From an uncultured Alsobacter sp. (lineage in GTDB: Bacteria; Pseudomonadota; Alphaproteobacteria; Rhizobiales; Beijerinckiaceae), in NCBI RefSeq assembly GCF_945952055.1, contig NZ_CAMFHB010000030.1, positions 1 through 64,000 on the forward strand: a DNA stretch of 64,000 nucleotides. Direction: 5' to 3'. This document shows, piece by piece, positions 51,904 to 63,159 of the stretch. Position 1 is the stretch's first letter, and every line of letters starts with the position of its first letter. A program made the position numbers and the translations under genes. The notes beneath the pieces were generated by a model. The model did no database searches, was not told where the DNA came from, and saw only the letters and a list, made by a program, of their open reading frames with translations.

Positions 51904-52287
51904 GTGGCCGGAATCGGGCTCCCCCTGATGGAGCAGCTGAAGGGGCGCATGCAGTGGCTGCAGTCTCGCCAGAAACTGTTGGCGCAGAACGTGGCCAATG
52001 CCGACACGCCCGGCTTCAAGCCGCGCGACCTGAAGGCGCAGTCCAGCGGCTCGCTGGGCGTCACGGTCGCCACGACGTCGGCGGCCCACATCGGCGCGAC
52101 GGCCGGAGGCGGGGTGCCCGGGGCCAAGGGGGCAGCCAAGTTCGAGACGGAACCCTCAGGCAATGCCGTGACCCTCGAAGACGAGATGCTCAAGGTCGCC
52201 CAGACCCAGATGGATTTCCAGACAGCGGCAACGCTCTACAGCAAGAGCCTCGGGCTGCTGTTGATCGCCGTCGGCAAGAAGGCTTGA
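51904..52287 (+). CDS. flgB: Flagellar proximal rod protein FlgB
   Basis: A 127-residue rod protein with QKLLAQNVANADTPGFKPRDLKA at the start and EDEMLKVAQTQMDFQTAATLYSKSLGLL at the end, both diagnostic for FlgB. The start is GTG at 51904, preceded by GGAGG at about 51893-51897. First gene of the flgB-flgC-fliE-fliQ-fliR-flhB-cckA unit. Confidence 0.95.
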   Translation: MAGIGLPLMEQLKGRMQWLQSRQKLLAQNVANADTPGFKPRDLKAQSSGSLGVTVATTSAAHIGATAGGGVPGAKGAAKFETEPSGNAVTLEDEMLKVAQTQMDFQTAATLYSKSLGLLLIAVGKKA

Positions 52288-52296
52288 GAAACCGCC

Positions 52297-52707
52297 ATGG
52301 ACTTCCTACGTTCCATCGCCATCGCGGCTTCGGGCCTCAAGGCCCAGGCCGGCCGCATCCGGGTCATCTCGGAAAACCTCGCCAACGCCGATTCGACGGC
52401 CGCCAAGCCGGGAGGTGATCCCTACCGGCGCAAGATCGCCACGTTCCAGCACAAGCTCGACCGAGAGCTCGAGGCCGACACGGTGGCGCTGGGGCGGGTG
52501 GCCAAGGACAAGACCCCGTTCAAGTCACGCTACGAGCCGGGCAACCCGGGCGCCGACGCGACCGGCAACGTGAAGCTTCCCAACGTCGATCCGCTGGTCG
52601 AGCAGATGGACATGCGCCAGGCCCAGCGCAGCTACGAGGCCAACCTGAACGTCATCGGCGCCACCCGCCGCATGCTCAGCCGTACGATCGAGATCCTGCG
52701 CGCCTGA
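52297..52707 (+). CDS. flgC: Flagellar proximal rod protein FlgC
   Basis: A 136-residue rod protein: IAASGLKAQAGRIRVISENLANADST at the start, a short FlgC-type middle (NPGADATGNVKLPNVDPLVEQMDMRQAQRSYEANLNVI) and the C-terminal axial helix. Follows flgB by 9 bases. Confidence 0.96.
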   Translation: MDFLRSIAIAASGLKAQAGRIRVISENLANADSTAAKPGGDPYRRKIATFQHKLDRELEADTVALGRVAKDKTPFKSRYEPGNPGADATGNVKLPNVDPLVEQMDMRQAQRSYEANLNVIGATRRMLSRTIEILRA

Positions 52708-52745
52708 CCCTTTTCTGACGATCGCGACCAGAAGGACGTGAGACC

Positions 52746-53072
52746 ATGCCGAACCCCACCTCTGCCGCAGGCGCCTATGCTGCCATGCAGCGTCTGGCAA
52801 CGCCGAACGGGGGCTCGGGCGGCCTTCCGGGCTTGTCGGGCCCCAATGCCGGCGGTCCGAGCTTCGCCCAGGCCCTGAGCCAGGTGCTCGATTCCGTGGC
52901 CCAGTCGGGCCGGCAGGCCGACGCGCAGGCGGTGGCCGCAACGCAGGGCAAGGCGGACATGGTCGACGTGGTCACCGCGGTGGCCGAATCGGAAGCCGCC
53001 CTGCAGACGCTCGTGGCCGTGCGCGACAAGGTGATCGCGGCCTACGAGGACATCATGCGCATGCCGATCTGA
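52746..53072 (+). CDS. fliE: Flagellar MS ring-rod junction protein FliE
   Basis: A 108-residue protein with a flexible glycine/serine/proline-rich N-terminus and a FliE C-terminal half: DMVDVVTAVAESEAALQTLVAVRDKVIAAYEDIMRMPI. It links the MS ring to the proximal rod. Good spacing in the operon. Confidence 0.95.
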   Translation: MPNPTSAAGAYAAMQRLATPNGGSGGLPGLSGPNAGGPSFAQALSQVLDSVAQSGRQADAQAVAATQGKADMVDVVTAVAESEAALQTLVAVRDKVIAAYEDIMRMPI

Positions 53073-53084
53073 GGAGCCGCCACC

Positions 53085-53351
53085 ATGACAGGCCCCGAGC
53101 TCCTCGACGTCGCCCGCGACGGCATCATGACCTTCCTCAAGGTCGCCAGTCCCCTCATGCTCATCGCGCTGGTCATCGGCGTGGTCATCTCGCTGGTGCA
53201 GGCCCTGACCCAGATCCAGGAGCAGACGGTCGTGTACGTGCCCAAGATCATCGCCGTCGGGCTGGCGATGATCCTGCTGTTGCCCTTCATGGGCGACGCT
53301 CTCGCCGCCTACATGACGCGGATCGCGGCGCGAATCGCGACGGGCGGCTAG
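53085..53351 (+). CDS. fliQ: Flagellar export-gate protein FliQ
   Basis: An 88-residue protein with two TM helices and the FliQ hallmark PLMLIALVIGVVISLVQALTQIQEQTVVYVPKI. Four copies join FliP and FliR in the export gate. Starts 12 bases after fliE. Confidence 0.97.
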   Translation: MTGPELLDVARDGIMTFLKVASPLMLIALVIGVVISLVQALTQIQEQTVVYVPKIIAVGLAMILLLPFMGDALAAYMTRIAARIATGG

Positions 53352-53448
53352 AATGGCGGCCGCCGTCGCCGCCTGGACCGGGCCGGTCCTCGCCCCGCCT
53401 GTCCGCGGGCGCACCGCCAGGCGCAGCGACCGTGCGGCGGGAGACACG

Positions 53449-54210
53449 ATGAGCTTCACGCTCGGCGTACCGGTTGCGGCCCTGTTCATGCTCGTCTTCG
53501 CGCGCGTCGGCGTGCTCATGATGCTGCTGCCCGCCGTGGGCGAGAGCCTCCTGCCGGCGCGCACCCGGCTCGCCCTCGCCGTGTTCATGACGCTCGCCCT
53601 GATGCCCGTCGTCCAGCCTCTCCTGCCGCAGCAGGGGCTGCGGCCCGACACCGTCTTCGGGCTGATGCTGGTGGAACTCGCCATCGGCCTGATGATCGGG
53701 ATCACCGGCCGGCTGGTGGTGGCGAGCCTGCAGACCGCCGGCAATTTCGTGTCGCAATCGCTCGGGCTGGCCTTCGCCGAGACGGTGGATCCGACCCAGG
53801 GTGGCCAGGCGGCGGCGCTCGGCAACTTCCTCACCTTGCTCGGCGTGGCGCTGCTGTTCGCCACCGACGCGCACCACGTGGTCATCGCGGCGATCCGCGG
53901 ATCCTACGGCGTGCTGCCGCCCGGCCTTTCGCCCGACACCGGCGATGCGGCGCGCCTGGCGCTGAGCACGATGGCCAAGGGCTTCTCGATCGCGGTGCAG
54001 ATCGCCGCGCCCTTCATCGTGTTCGGCATCCTGTTCAACCTGGGCCTGGGGGTGCTGTCGCGCCTCATGCCCTCGTTGCAGGTGTTCTTCCTGGGCATGC
54101 CGGCGACGATCCTGATCGGGTTCCTGATCCTGGGAAGCGTCATCGGCCTGATGATGACGGGCTTCCTCAGGGAGGTCGCCGACCTCCTGGCCCCCTTCGT
54201 GGCACGGTGA
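53449..54210 (+). CDS. fliR: Flagellar export-gate protein FliR
   Basis: A 253-residue protein with about six TM helices: FARVGVLMMLLPAVGESLLPARTRLALA, GRLVVASLQTAGNFVSQSLGLAF, and the C-terminal ILIGFLILGSVIGLMMTGFL. The ATG at 53449 with GGGAG upstream gives the normal length; an in-frame ATG at 53353 would add 32 charged residues. Confidence 0.95.
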   Translation: MSFTLGVPVAALFMLVFARVGVLMMLLPAVGESLLPARTRLALAVFMTLALMPVVQPLLPQQGLRPDTVFGLMLVELAIGLMIGITGRLVVASLQTAGNFVSQSLGLAFAETVDPTQGGQAAALGNFLTLLGVALLFATDAHHVVIAAIRGSYGVLPPGLSPDTGDAARLALSTMAKGFSIAVQIAAPFIVFGILFNLGLGVLSRLMPSLQVFFLGMPATILIGFLILGSVIGLMMTGFLREVADLLAPFVAR

Positions 54211-54216
54211 ACGGCC

Positions 54217-55284
54217 ATGGCCGAGACCGACGACCGCGAGGACCAGACAGAAGACCCTACGTTACGACGGCTCGAACAGGCCATCGAGCGCGGCGACACG
54301 GCCCGCTCGATCGAGGTCAGCACCTGGTTCGTGCTGGCCGGCGGCACGCTGGCGCTCATGACGATGAGCGGCGATTCCGCGTCCACCCTTACCTCGGGCC
54401 TGCGCGGCATGCTGGGCAACCTGCACCGCTATCCGACCGATGCCGCCGGGCTGCAGGCGTTCGGCACCCACGCCATCCTGGTCGCGCTGGCGGCCATGGC
54501 CTTCCCCTTCGTCGTGCTGCTGCTGAGCGGGCTCGTCGGCAGCATGATCCAGCACCGGCCGATCTTCACGGTCGAGCCGCTGACGCCCCAGCTCGCCCGC
54601 ATCTCGCCGCTGTCGGGGTTCAAGCGGATCTTCGGCAAGGAAGCCGTCGTCCAGCTGATCAAGGGCCTGGTGAAGCTCGGCGCGGTGGGCACCGCGATGG
54701 CCTATGTGCTGTGGCCCGAGCGGGGACGTCTCGAATCCCTGGTGATTCTCGACGTGACCCATCTGCTACCCGCCACGCGCTACGAGGCGCTGAAGCTGAT
54801 GGGGGCCGTCCTGGCCATCTACGCCTTCCTGGCCGGCGGCGACTACATCTATCAGCGCATCACCTGGTACAATCGCCAGAAGATGACCAAGCGGGACATC
54901 AAGGAAGAGTACAAGGAGACGGAAGGCAATCCCGAGATCAAGGCCAAGCTCCGGCAGCTGCGCGCCCAGGCATCGCGGCGCCGCATGATGGCCAAGGTTC
55001 CGAAAGCCACCGTCGTCGTGATGAACCCGACCCACTATGCGGTGGCTCTACAATATGATCGCGGCATGGCCGCGCCCATCTGCGTGGCCAAGGGCCTCGA
55101 TGCGGTGGCGCTCCGGATCCGTGCCGTCGCGGAGGGAAACGGGGTTCCCGTGGTTGAAAATCCGCCCCTGGCGCGTGCGCTTTACAAGGCCGTCGATCTG
55201 GATCAGGACATTCCGGTCGAGCACTACAAGGCCGTGGCCGAAGTGATCGGCTACGTCATGCGCCTGCGCAGGAGGGTGTCGTGA
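54217..55284 (+). CDS. flhB: Flagellar export switch protein FlhB
   Basis: A 355-residue protein with four TM helices and a cytoplasmic autocleaving domain. The cleavage motif NPTH is at residues 270-273 (VVVMNPTHYAVAL). The linker KRDIKEEYKETEGNPEIK precedes it. FlhB switches export from rod/hook to filament substrates. Its TGA overlaps the GTG of cckA (GTGA). Confidence 0.97.
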   Translation: MAETDDREDQTEDPTLRRLEQAIERGDTARSIEVSTWFVLAGGTLALMTMSGDSASTLTSGLRGMLGNLHRYPTDAAGLQAFGTHAILVALAAMAFPFVVLLLSGLVGSMIQHRPIFTVEPLTPQLARISPLSGFKRIFGKEAVVQLIKGLVKLGAVGTAMAYVLWPERGRLESLVILDVTHLLPATRYEALKLMGAVLAIYAFLAGGDYIYQRITWYNRQKMTKRDIKEEYKETEGNPEIKAKLRQLRAQASRRRMMAKVPKATVVVMNPTHYAVALQYDRGMAAPICVAKGLDAVALRIRAVAEGNGVPVVENPPLARALYKAVDLDQDIPVEHYKAVAEVIGYVMRLRRRVS

Positions 55285-57935
55285 CGGTGGCGGACGGGTC
55301 GAGCATGGTGAAGAACGCGTCCCTTGAGGCGACAACGAGCACCCAGTCGCCGAGCTCAAGGGCTGCGCCGACGGGGGCCGGGCGCATGCCGCGAGCGGGC
55401 CATGCGGGCCTGCTGCTGGCGCTCGCCGGCGCGCTCGTGGGTGCCGGCATCGCCGTCTCCCTGCTCGCCAGCGAGAAGGCGCAGCCGCTCATCATCGGGC
55501 TCCTCGCGCTCCTGGCGGTGATGGGCGTCTTCGCCCTGTTCGCCGGTGCCGTCGGAATCATCGAGTTCGCCGGGCGCACCACGCGCAACGACACCACCAA
55601 GGCCGTCGTCGACACGGCGTCCGAAGGCGTGATCATCGTCGATACGGACGGGCGCGTCGTCTACGCCAACGAGGCCTACCAGCGCCTCGCCGGAACCACC
55701 GGAACGGAAAACCTCCTGACGGTGGAGCGCCTCTTCACCGGCGCCTCGGACGTGTCGGAGGCGATCTACAGGCTGGCCCAGGCGGCGCGCGACATGCGCC
55801 CCGCCTCGGAGGAGGTGCGGCTGTCGCCGCCGCTCGGCGGGTTCGACGGGGCGGCCTGGTACCGCATCCGGGTGCGGCCGCTGGAACAGCCGGACGGCGT
55901 CCGGGCCGCGGTGTGGACGGTCGCCGACGTCACCCGCGACCGCAAGCGCCAGGAGAACGTCTTCCAGGAGTTGCAGCACGCGATCGACTATCTCGACCAG
56001 GCGCCGGCGGGGTTCCTCTCCGTCGATGCCGGCGGCGAAATCATCTATATGAACGCGACGCTGGCGGGCTGGCTCGACTACGACCTCGCCCAGTTCGGGC
56101 CGGGCGGCCTCAAGCTGCGCGATCTCGTCCCCGGGGAAGGGGCCGCGCTCCTGTCCGGCGTTCCGGGCGGGGCGGGCGAGGTGCGCACCGAGACCCACGA
56201 TCTCGACCTGCGCCGGCGCGGCGGGCATCCGCTGCCCGTGCGGGTCTTCCACCGGGTCGCCTACGGCTACGACGGCACGCCGGGAGCCTCGCGCACGCTC
56301 ATCCTCAACCGGTCGGCCGGGGAGGACGTGGCGGAGGGCCAGCGCGCCGCCGAGGTGCGTTTCGCGCGCTTCTTCAACAATTCGCCGCTGGCCATCGCCA
56401 CGATCGACCGCAACGGCCGGATCGCGCGCTCGAACGGCCTGTTCGCCAAGCTCTTCGGCGCGGCCTTCAAGGGCCAGGATATGGCGGAGGCCCGCTCCAT
56501 CCTCTCGGTCGTCTCCGAGCGCGATCGCGAGAGCCTGACGCAGGCCGTGGCGCAGGCGGCCGCCGGGGCGGGGGACATCGCCCCGGTCGAGCTGTCGCTC
56601 GTGATGGACGCCAACCGGTCGGCGCGCTTCTTCGTGACCTCCGTCGAGAACGGCGAGGACGGCGAGGCGGCCATCGTCTACGCGCTCGACACCACCGACC
56701 AGCGGGCGCTGCAGGCCCAGTTCGCCCAGGCGCAGAAGATGCAGGCGGTGGGCGAGCTCGCCGGCGGCGTGGCGCACGACTTCAACAACGTGCTGCAGGG
56801 CATCATCGGCTACGCCGACCTGCTGCTGGTGAACCACCGGCCGACGGATCCGTCCTTCGACGACATCATGCAGATCAAGCAGAACGCCAACCGGGCCGCG
56901 AGCCTGGTGCGGCACCTGCTCGCCTTCTCGCGCCGGCAGACGCTGCGGCCCCAGGTCATGCATTTCGGCGAGGTGCTGACCGACCTCACCATGCTGATCA
57001 AGAAGCTCGTCGGCGAGCGCATCTCGCTCGACGTGAAGCACGGGCGCGATCTGTGGCCGGTGCGGGCCGACCTGATCCAGTTCGAGCAGGTGATCGTCAA
57101 CCTGGCCGTGAACGCCCGCGACGCGATGCCCAATGGGGGCGTGCTGTCGCTGCGCACCCGCAACGTCACCGCCGCCGAGGCGGCGGACGTCGGCGAGGCG
57201 GTGATGCCGGCCGCCGACTACGTCGCCATCGAGGTGGGGGACACGGGGTCGGGCATCCCTAAGGAGATCATCGACAAGATCTTCCAGCCCTTCTTCACCA
57301 CCAAGGAAGTGGGGAAGGGGACGGGCCTCGGCCTATCCATGGTCTATGGCTTCGTAAAGCAGTCCGAGGGCTTCATCTTCTGCGACAGCGAGGTCGGCAA
57401 GGGCACCGTGTTCCGCATCTACCTGCCGCGGCACGTGGGCGAGGCGGTGGTGGACGGCCAGGCCGAGGCCAAGGACAAGCCGGCGGTGAAGGTGGCGGAG
57501 AACGGCGCGGTCACGGGAGCCACGCCGGCTCCGGTGCAGGCCGATCCGCCGGCCAAGCCCGACCTCACCGGCAGCGAGACCGTGCTCCTGGTCGAGGACG
57601 AGGAAGCCGTGCGGGCCTTCGGCGCGCGGGCGCTAGCCCGGCACGGCTACAGGGTCCTCGAGGCGTCCTCCGGCATCGATGCGCTCCACGTGGTGGAGGA
57701 GCACGACGGACCGATCAGCCTCATCGTCTCCGACGTGGTCATGCCGGAGATGGACGGGCCCACCATGCTGGGCGAGCTGCGCCGCAAGGGCATCACCGCC
57801 AAGATCATCTTCTGCTCGGGCTACGCGGAGGAGGCCTTCAGCCGCAACCTTCCGGAAGGCGAGACCTTCGGCTTCCTGCCCAAGCCCTTCACGCTGCAGA
57901 AGATGATCGAAGAGGTGAAGAAGGCGCTGGGCTAG
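55281..57935 (+). CDS. cckA: Cell-cycle hybrid histidine kinase CckA
   Basis: An 884-residue membrane kinase. Two TM helices lie at about residues 42-62 and 70-93, then PAS-like domains (about 105-220, 230-345, 360-470), a HisKA domain with His499 ([16 protein letters not shown]), an HATPase domain with N, G1 and G2 boxes ([28 protein letters not shown]) and a C-terminal receiver with phosphoacceptor Asp818 ([10 protein letters not shown]) and KPF. This is the CckA architecture. Through ChpT it controls CtrA phosphorylation. Translation is coupled to flhB by a GTGA overlap, a conserved alphaproteobacterial neighbourhood. Confidence 0.93.
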   Translation: MTVADGSSMVKNASLEATTSTQSPSSRAAPTGAGRMPRAGHAGLLLALAGALVGAGIAVSLLASEKAQPLIIGLLALLAVMGVFALFAGAVGIIEFAGRTTRNDTTKAVVDTASEGVIIVDTDGRVVYANEAYQRLAGTTGTENLLTVERLFTGASDVSEAIYRLAQAARDMRPASEEVRLSPPLGGFDGAAWYRIRVRPLEQPDGVRAAVWTVADVTRDRKRQENVFQELQHAIDYLDQAPAGFLSVDAGGEIIYMNATLAGWLDYDLAQFGPGGLKLRDLVPGEGAALLSGVPGGAGEVRTETHDLDLRRRGGHPLPVRVFHRVAYGYDGTPGASRTLILNRSAGEDVAEGQRAAEVRFARFFNNSPLAIATIDRNGRIARSNGLFAKLFGAAFKGQDMAEARSILSVVSERDRESLTQAVAQAAAGAGDIAPVELSLVMDANRSARFFVTSVENGEDGEAAIVYALDTTDQRALQAQFAQAQKMQAVGELAGGVAHDFNNVLQGIIGYADLLLVNHRPTDPSFDDIMQIKQNANRAASLVRHLLAFSRRQTLRPQVMHFGEVLTDLTMLIKKLVGERISLDVKHGRDLWPVRADLIQFEQVIVNLAVNARDAMPNGGVLSLRTRNVTAAEAADVGEAVMPAADYVAIEVGDTGSGIPKEIIDKIFQPFFTTKEVGKGTGLGLSMVYGFVKQSEGFIFCDSEVGKGTVFRIYLPRHVGEAVVDGQAEAKDKPAVKVAENGAVTGATPAPVQADPPAKPDLTGSETVLLVEDEEAVRAFGARALARHGYRVLEASSGIDALHVVEEHDGPISLIVSDVVMPEMDGPTMLGELRRKGITAKIIFCSGYAEEAFSRNLPEGETFGFLPKPFTLQKMIEEVKKALG

Positions 57936-58274
57936 GGCAGCGCGCGAGACGCCGCGCACCGGCTTCTCGCCGCATGGGCACTGGGCCCTGGCAGCAAAGG
58001 CGCCGGCCGATCAGGGGCCGGCGTGGTGATTCGCCCTCGGCTGCGTCGCCATGGTGAAGAGAAGGTGAATCGGCGCCGACGCCGGGTCGGCCCCTCGATT
58101 CAACTTCGCCGAGCCGTCCGCAAACCCGTTGCAAAGACTCACTTTTCGAATGGTGTTTCCGTGGTCGTGAACGAGAACAAAAAAAGAACTTGCGGATTAG
58201 AACAAACCATGAAAATCATCGTGCATCCAATCCGTTGAGACTCGTTCCGCGCTCGTGCCATAAGGACGCCACGT
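57936..58274. other. 339-bp region between cckA and recA
   Basis: No gene is seen. A CGCCGGCC-GATCAGG-GGCCGGCG hairpin near 57999-58023 follows cckA but has no T-run. The second half is AT-rich and carries the recA promoter and SOS box (listed separately). Confidence 0.5.
58175..58189 (-). promoter_or_regulatory. SOS box (LexA site) upstream of recA
   Basis: GAAC-N7-GAAC, read as GTTC-N7-GTTC on the minus strand, is the direct-repeat LexA operator of alphaproteobacteria. The 7-base spacer here is all A. It is about 90 bases upstream of the recA ATG. A further GAAC at 58169-58172 lies just upstream. Confidence 0.85.
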
Positions 58275-58275
58275 C

Positions 58276-59361
<1,086 letters not shown>

Positions 59362-59389
59362 CGCCGTGGGCGACACACGGTGAGCAGGG

Positions 59390-59422
59390 GAGGGCGCCGG
59401 CGACGGCGCCCTCTTCGTTTTT
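59390..59422 (+). terminator. Rho-independent terminator of recA
   Basis: GAGGGCGCC-GGCGAC-GGCGCCCTC is a perfect 9-bp stem followed by TTCGTTTTT, 28 bases after the recA stop. Confidence 0.9.
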
Positions 59423-59429
59423 GGGGCGA

Positions 59430-60281
59430 TCACCAGAACTCGATGGAGGAGGCCCTGTCGTTCCAGTCCGCCGTTGTCAGATGAGCCATCTGACGCAGGT
59501 CGCGCTCGGCCCGCCATCCTGCCTGGGGCGGAATGTTGAGCGTCAGCGTTTGTCCGCTCCAATGGATGTGCTCATGCAGGACGCAGACGCCGGAGGGCAT
59601 GTACAGCGAGGAAATCGCGTCGTTCCAATCCTGCAGCACGCCGCGCCGCGCCTTGGTCAGGTCGTAGAAGCCTCGATTTCGCTCCAGCGGGAGGTTCCTG
59701 CCGGTCAGGTTCTCATGCTCGAAAAACTGGGCCTGCTTCAGGTCGAACGTCCACCCCGGATCGGGAGACGGCGGAGGCGGGGGCTTCTGGCCGGCGGGCG
59801 GCGCGGGGGGCGGAGCGCCGGTGCCCGGCTTGTACGGCTTTGAAACGCTCGGATCGTCCTCGTAGGGCGCGAGGGCGCGGTTGAGCGAGTCGAGCCAGTT
59901 CACGCGCCACCAGGTTTGGATCACGTCGTCGTTGTCGATGGCGACGAACTGCTGCCACCCGGCCCAGACGAGGTGAAGCGGCCGGACCTGCCGGGAGGCG
60001 AAATCCGTCGGATCGTAGAGGGTTCCGTTCATCAGGACGGGCAGGCGCGGCTTGAGAGGGCGCTTGGCCGCGAGCCCTCGGGCGGACGGCCGCTCGCGGG
60101 TCAGCGAGAGGGGAACATGGGCCTCGTCGGGGGCCTCTGGTCCTCGTGCCTCGCGCAAGGCGGCGAACAGGTCTTCGAGGCTGTCGATACCGCGGCTGCG
60201 CAGCATGGCCGCGACGTCCGCCGGTTCCGCGATGCCGCGGCCCAGCGCCTCGATCAGGTCGACGGTCGGGTTATGGTTCAT
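59430..60281 (-). CDS. Beta/gamma-crystallin-like domain protein
   Basis: A 283-residue protein without signal peptide. Residues 1-150 match no family I know and include a tryptophan-rich stretch ([15 protein letters not shown]). A proline-rich linker spans about 152-176. Residues 180-283 look like a two-motif beta/gamma-crystallin fold: [16 protein letters not shown] at the start of motif 1, and calcium-clamp sequences NDAISS (220-225) and NDRASS (274-279), matching N/D-N/D-x-x-S/T-S. Such domains bind calcium. It lies between recA and alaS on the opposite strand. The role is unknown. Confidence 0.7.
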   Translation of the reverse strand: MNHNPTVDLIEALGRGIAEPADVAAMLRSRGIDSLEDLFAALREARGPEAPDEAHVPLSLTRERPSARGLAAKRPLKPRLPVLMNGTLYDPTDFASRQVRPLHLVWAGWQQFVAIDNDDVIQTWWRVNWLDSLNRALAPYEDDPSVSKPYKPGTGAPPPAPPAGQKPPPPPSPDPGWTFDLKQAQFFEHENLTGRNLPLERNRGFYDLTKARRGVLQDWNDAISSLYMPSGVCVLHEHIHWSGQTLTLNIPPQAGWRAERDLRQMAHLTTADWNDRASSIEFW

Positions 60282-60495
60282 GGGTCAATCCTTGCGTTCT
60301 CAAATGTCGAGATGCGTCCTGTCGGAAAAGCATGGGACCAGGACGGAGCCACTCGCGTGGCCGCTCGAGGCTAGCACGGGCTCGGCGGGGCCCGCGCGCC
60401 GGGCGGGCTCTCGACTTCTCGTGGGCGCGCCTCTAGAAGACGACATTCGCGGCGGAAAAGCCGTCGTTCCTGCAGCATCAACGAGTTCCGGTCCG
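60282..60495. other. Divergent gap between the crystallin-like gene and alaS
   Basis: 214 bp with no gene. A weak sigma-70-like pair (CTCGAC and TCTAGA, about 18 apart) occurs before alaS. Nothing firm can be assigned. Confidence 0.3.
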
Positions 60496-63159
60496 ATGAG
60501 CGGCGTAAACGAGATCCGATCGACCTTCCTCGACTATTTCGGGCGCAACGGCCACGAGATCGTGGCCTCGAGCCCGCTCGTTCCGCGCAACGACCCGACC
60601 CTGATGTTCACGAACGCCGGGATGGTGCAGTTCAAGAACGTCTTCACGGGTGTCGAGAAGCGCCCCTATTCGACCGCGGCCACCTCGCAGAAGTGCGTGC
60701 GCGCGGGGGGCAAGCACAACGACCTGGACAATGTCGGCTACACCGCCCGGCACCACACCTTCTTCGAGATGCTGGGGAATTTTTCCTTCGGCGACTATTT
60801 CAAGGACCGCGCGATCGAGCTCGCCTGGAACCTGGTGACGAAGGAGTTCGGCCTGCCGAAGGACCGTCTCACGGTCACGGTCTACCACGAGGACGACGAA
60901 GCCTTCGCCCTGTGGAAGAAGATCGCCGGCCTGCCCGACAGCAAGATCATCCGCATCCCGACCTCCGACAATTTCTGGGCGATGGGCGATACGGGCCCGT
61001 GCGGACCGTGCTCCGAGATCTTCTACGACCACGGCGACCACATCCCCGGCGGGCCTCCCGGCTCCCCCGACCAGGACGGCGACCGGTTCATCGAGATCTG
61101 GAACCTGGTCTTCATGCAGTTCGAGCAGCTGGCGCCGGGCGAGCGGATCACGCTGCCCAAGCCCTCGATCGACACCGGCATGGGGCTGGAGCGCATCTCG
61201 GCGGTGCTGCAGGGCACGCACGACAACTATGAGACCGACCTCATGCGCGGTCTCATCCGCGCGGTCGCCGAGGTCACCGGCGTCGATCCCGACGGTCCGC
61301 AGAAGGCGAGCCACAAGGTCATCTCCGACCACCTGCGCGCGTCCTCGTTCCTCGTGGCCGACGGCGTCCTGCCGTCCAACGAGGGCCGCGGCTACGTGCT
61401 GAGGCGCATCATGCGCCGGGCCATGCGCCACGCCGAGCTGCTGGGCGCGCGCGAGCCCGTGATGTGGAGGCTCGTGCCGGCGCTGGTGCGCGAGATGGGC
61501 CATGCCTATCCCGAGCTGGTCCGCGCCGAGCCGCTGGTGACCGAGACCCTGCGCCTGGAGGAAACCCGCTTCCGCAAGACGCTGGAGCGCGGCCTGTCGA
61601 TCCTCGAGGCCGAGGCGAAGGACCTGTCGGAGGGCCAGAGCCTGCGCGGCGACGTCGCCTTCACCCTCTACGACACCTATGGCTTCCCGCTCGACCTGAC
61701 GCAGGACGCGCTGCGCTCGCGCGGCGTGGCGGTGGACGTGGACGGCTTCAACGCCGCCATGCAGAAGCAGCGCGAGATGGCGCGGGCGGCGTGGGCCGGC
61801 TCGGGCGAGGCCGCCACCGAGGCGGTCTGGTTCTCGGTCAAGGAAAAGGTCGGCGCGACCGAGTTCCTGGGCTACGACACGGAGCGGGCCGAGGGCGTCG
61901 TCACGGCGCTCCTGCGCGGCGGCGCGGTGGTCGATCGCCTGAACGCGGGCGAGGAGGGCATCGCCGTCCTCAACCAGACGCCGTTCTATGCGGAGTCCGG
62001 CGGCCAGGTCGGCGACACGGGTCGCATCAGCGGCCCGGACATGCTGCTCAGCGTCACCGACACCGAGAAGAAGCTCGGCGACGTCTTTGCCCATCACGTG
62101 AAGGTCGAGGCCGGGTCGGTGAAGGTGGGCGACGCGGTCGAGCTGGTGGTCGAGCACGATCGCCGGTCCGCGATCCGCTCCAACCACTCCTCGACGCATC
62201 TGCTGCACGAGGCGCTGCGCCAGGTGCTGGGCGACCACGTGGCCCAGAAGGGCTCGATGGTCTCGGCCGAGCGCCTTCGCTTCGACTTCTCGCATCCCAA
62301 GCCGATCGCGGACGAGGAACTCTCCCGCGTCGAGGCGATCGTGAACCGCGTCGTGCGGCAGAACGAGCCGGTCGTGACGCGGCTGATGGGTGTCGACGAC
62401 GCCGTCGCTTCGGGCGCCCGGGCCCTCTTCGGCGAGAAGTACGGCGAGGAGGTGCGCGTCGTCTCCATGGGGACGAACGCGGGCGGCGACAATGCCGGAA
62501 CGTCCTATTCGGTCGAACTGTGCGGCGGCACGCACGTGGCCCGCACGGGCGACATCGGGCTCGTCACCATCGTGGCGGAAGGCGCGGTGGCGGCTGGCGT
62601 GCGCCGCATCGAGGCGCTGTCGGGTGAGGGCGCGCGCCTGCATCTGGATGGCGAGAGCAAGCGCCTGAAGGGGCTCGCCGGCGTTCTCAAGGCTCCGGTC
62701 AACGAAGTCGGCGATCGCCTCGCGGCCCTCGTCGAGGAGCGCCGCAAGCTCGAGCGCGAGCTCGCCGAGACCCGCAAGAAGCTCGCCATGGGCGGCGGCG
62801 GCGCAGGCGCGGCGGACGCCGTGCGCGACATCGGCGGCGTGAAGCTCCTGGCCAGGGCGGTGTCGGGCATCGACATGCGCGACCTCAAGAGCCTGGCCGA
62901 CGAAGGCAAGAAGCAGGTCGGCTCGGGCGTCGTCGCCATCGTCAGCGTGGCGGAGGACGGCAAGGCGGGCATCGTCGTGGCGGTGACGCCGGATCTCGTC
63001 GGCCGCTTCAGCGCCGTCGACCTCGTGCGCCTGGGCTCCGAGAAGCTCGGCGGCAAGGGTGGTGGCGGTCGGCCGGACATGGCCCAGGCCGGCGGTCCGG
63101 ACGGAGCCAACGCGGCCGCGGCCCTGGCCTCCATCGAGGCCGCACTCGGCGCTCCGTGA
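60496..63159 (+). CDS. alaS: Alanine-tRNA ligase
   Basis: An 887-residue class II synthetase of normal length. The N-terminus [43 protein letters not shown] is diagnostic. The editing domain has the zinc-binding HSSTH and CGGTH motifs ([13 protein letters not shown]), and the C-Ala domain ends the protein. It charges tRNA-Ala and edits Ser/Gly mischarging. recA-alaS proximity is common in Rhizobiales. The GTG of the next gene overlaps its TGA. Confidence 0.98.
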   Translation: MSGVNEIRSTFLDYFGRNGHEIVASSPLVPRNDPTLMFTNAGMVQFKNVFTGVEKRPYSTAATSQKCVRAGGKHNDLDNVGYTARHHTFFEMLGNFSFGDYFKDRAIELAWNLVTKEFGLPKDRLTVTVYHEDDEAFALWKKIAGLPDSKIIRIPTSDNFWAMGDTGPCGPCSEIFYDHGDHIPGGPPGSPDQDGDRFIEIWNLVFMQFEQLAPGERITLPKPSIDTGMGLERISAVLQGTHDNYETDLMRGLIRAVAEVTGVDPDGPQKASHKVISDHLRASSFLVADGVLPSNEGRGYVLRRIMRRAMRHAELLGAREPVMWRLVPALVREMGHAYPELVRAEPLVTETLRLEETRFRKTLERGLSILEAEAKDLSEGQSLRGDVAFTLYDTYGFPLDLTQDALRSRGVAVDVDGFNAAMQKQREMARAAWAGSGEAATEAVWFSVKEKVGATEFLGYDTERAEGVVTALLRGGAVVDRLNAGEEGIAVLNQTPFYAESGGQVGDTGRISGPDMLLSVTDTEKKLGDVFAHHVKVEAGSVKVGDAVELVVEHDRRSAIRSNHSSTHLLHEALRQVLGDHVAQKGSMVSAERLRFDFSHPKPIADEELSRVEAIVNRVVRQNEPVVTRLMGVDDAVASGARALFGEKYGEEVRVVSMGTNAGGDNAGTSYSVELCGGTHVARTGDIGLVTIVAEGAVAAGVRRIEALSGEGARLHLDGESKRLKGLAGVLKAPVNEVGDRLAALVEERRKLERELAETRKKLAMGGGGAGAADAVRDIGGVKLLARAVSGIDMRDLKSLADEGKKQVGSGVVAIVSVAEDGKAGIVVAVTPDLVGRFSAVDLVRLGSEKLGGKGGGGRPDMAQAGGPDGANAAAALASIEAALGAP

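Noticed and set aside
57936-58274. Small RNA or tRNA gene between cckA and recA
   Set aside because: No cloverleaf, T-loop consensus or terminator could be found; the AT-rich part is explained by the recA promoter and SOS box.
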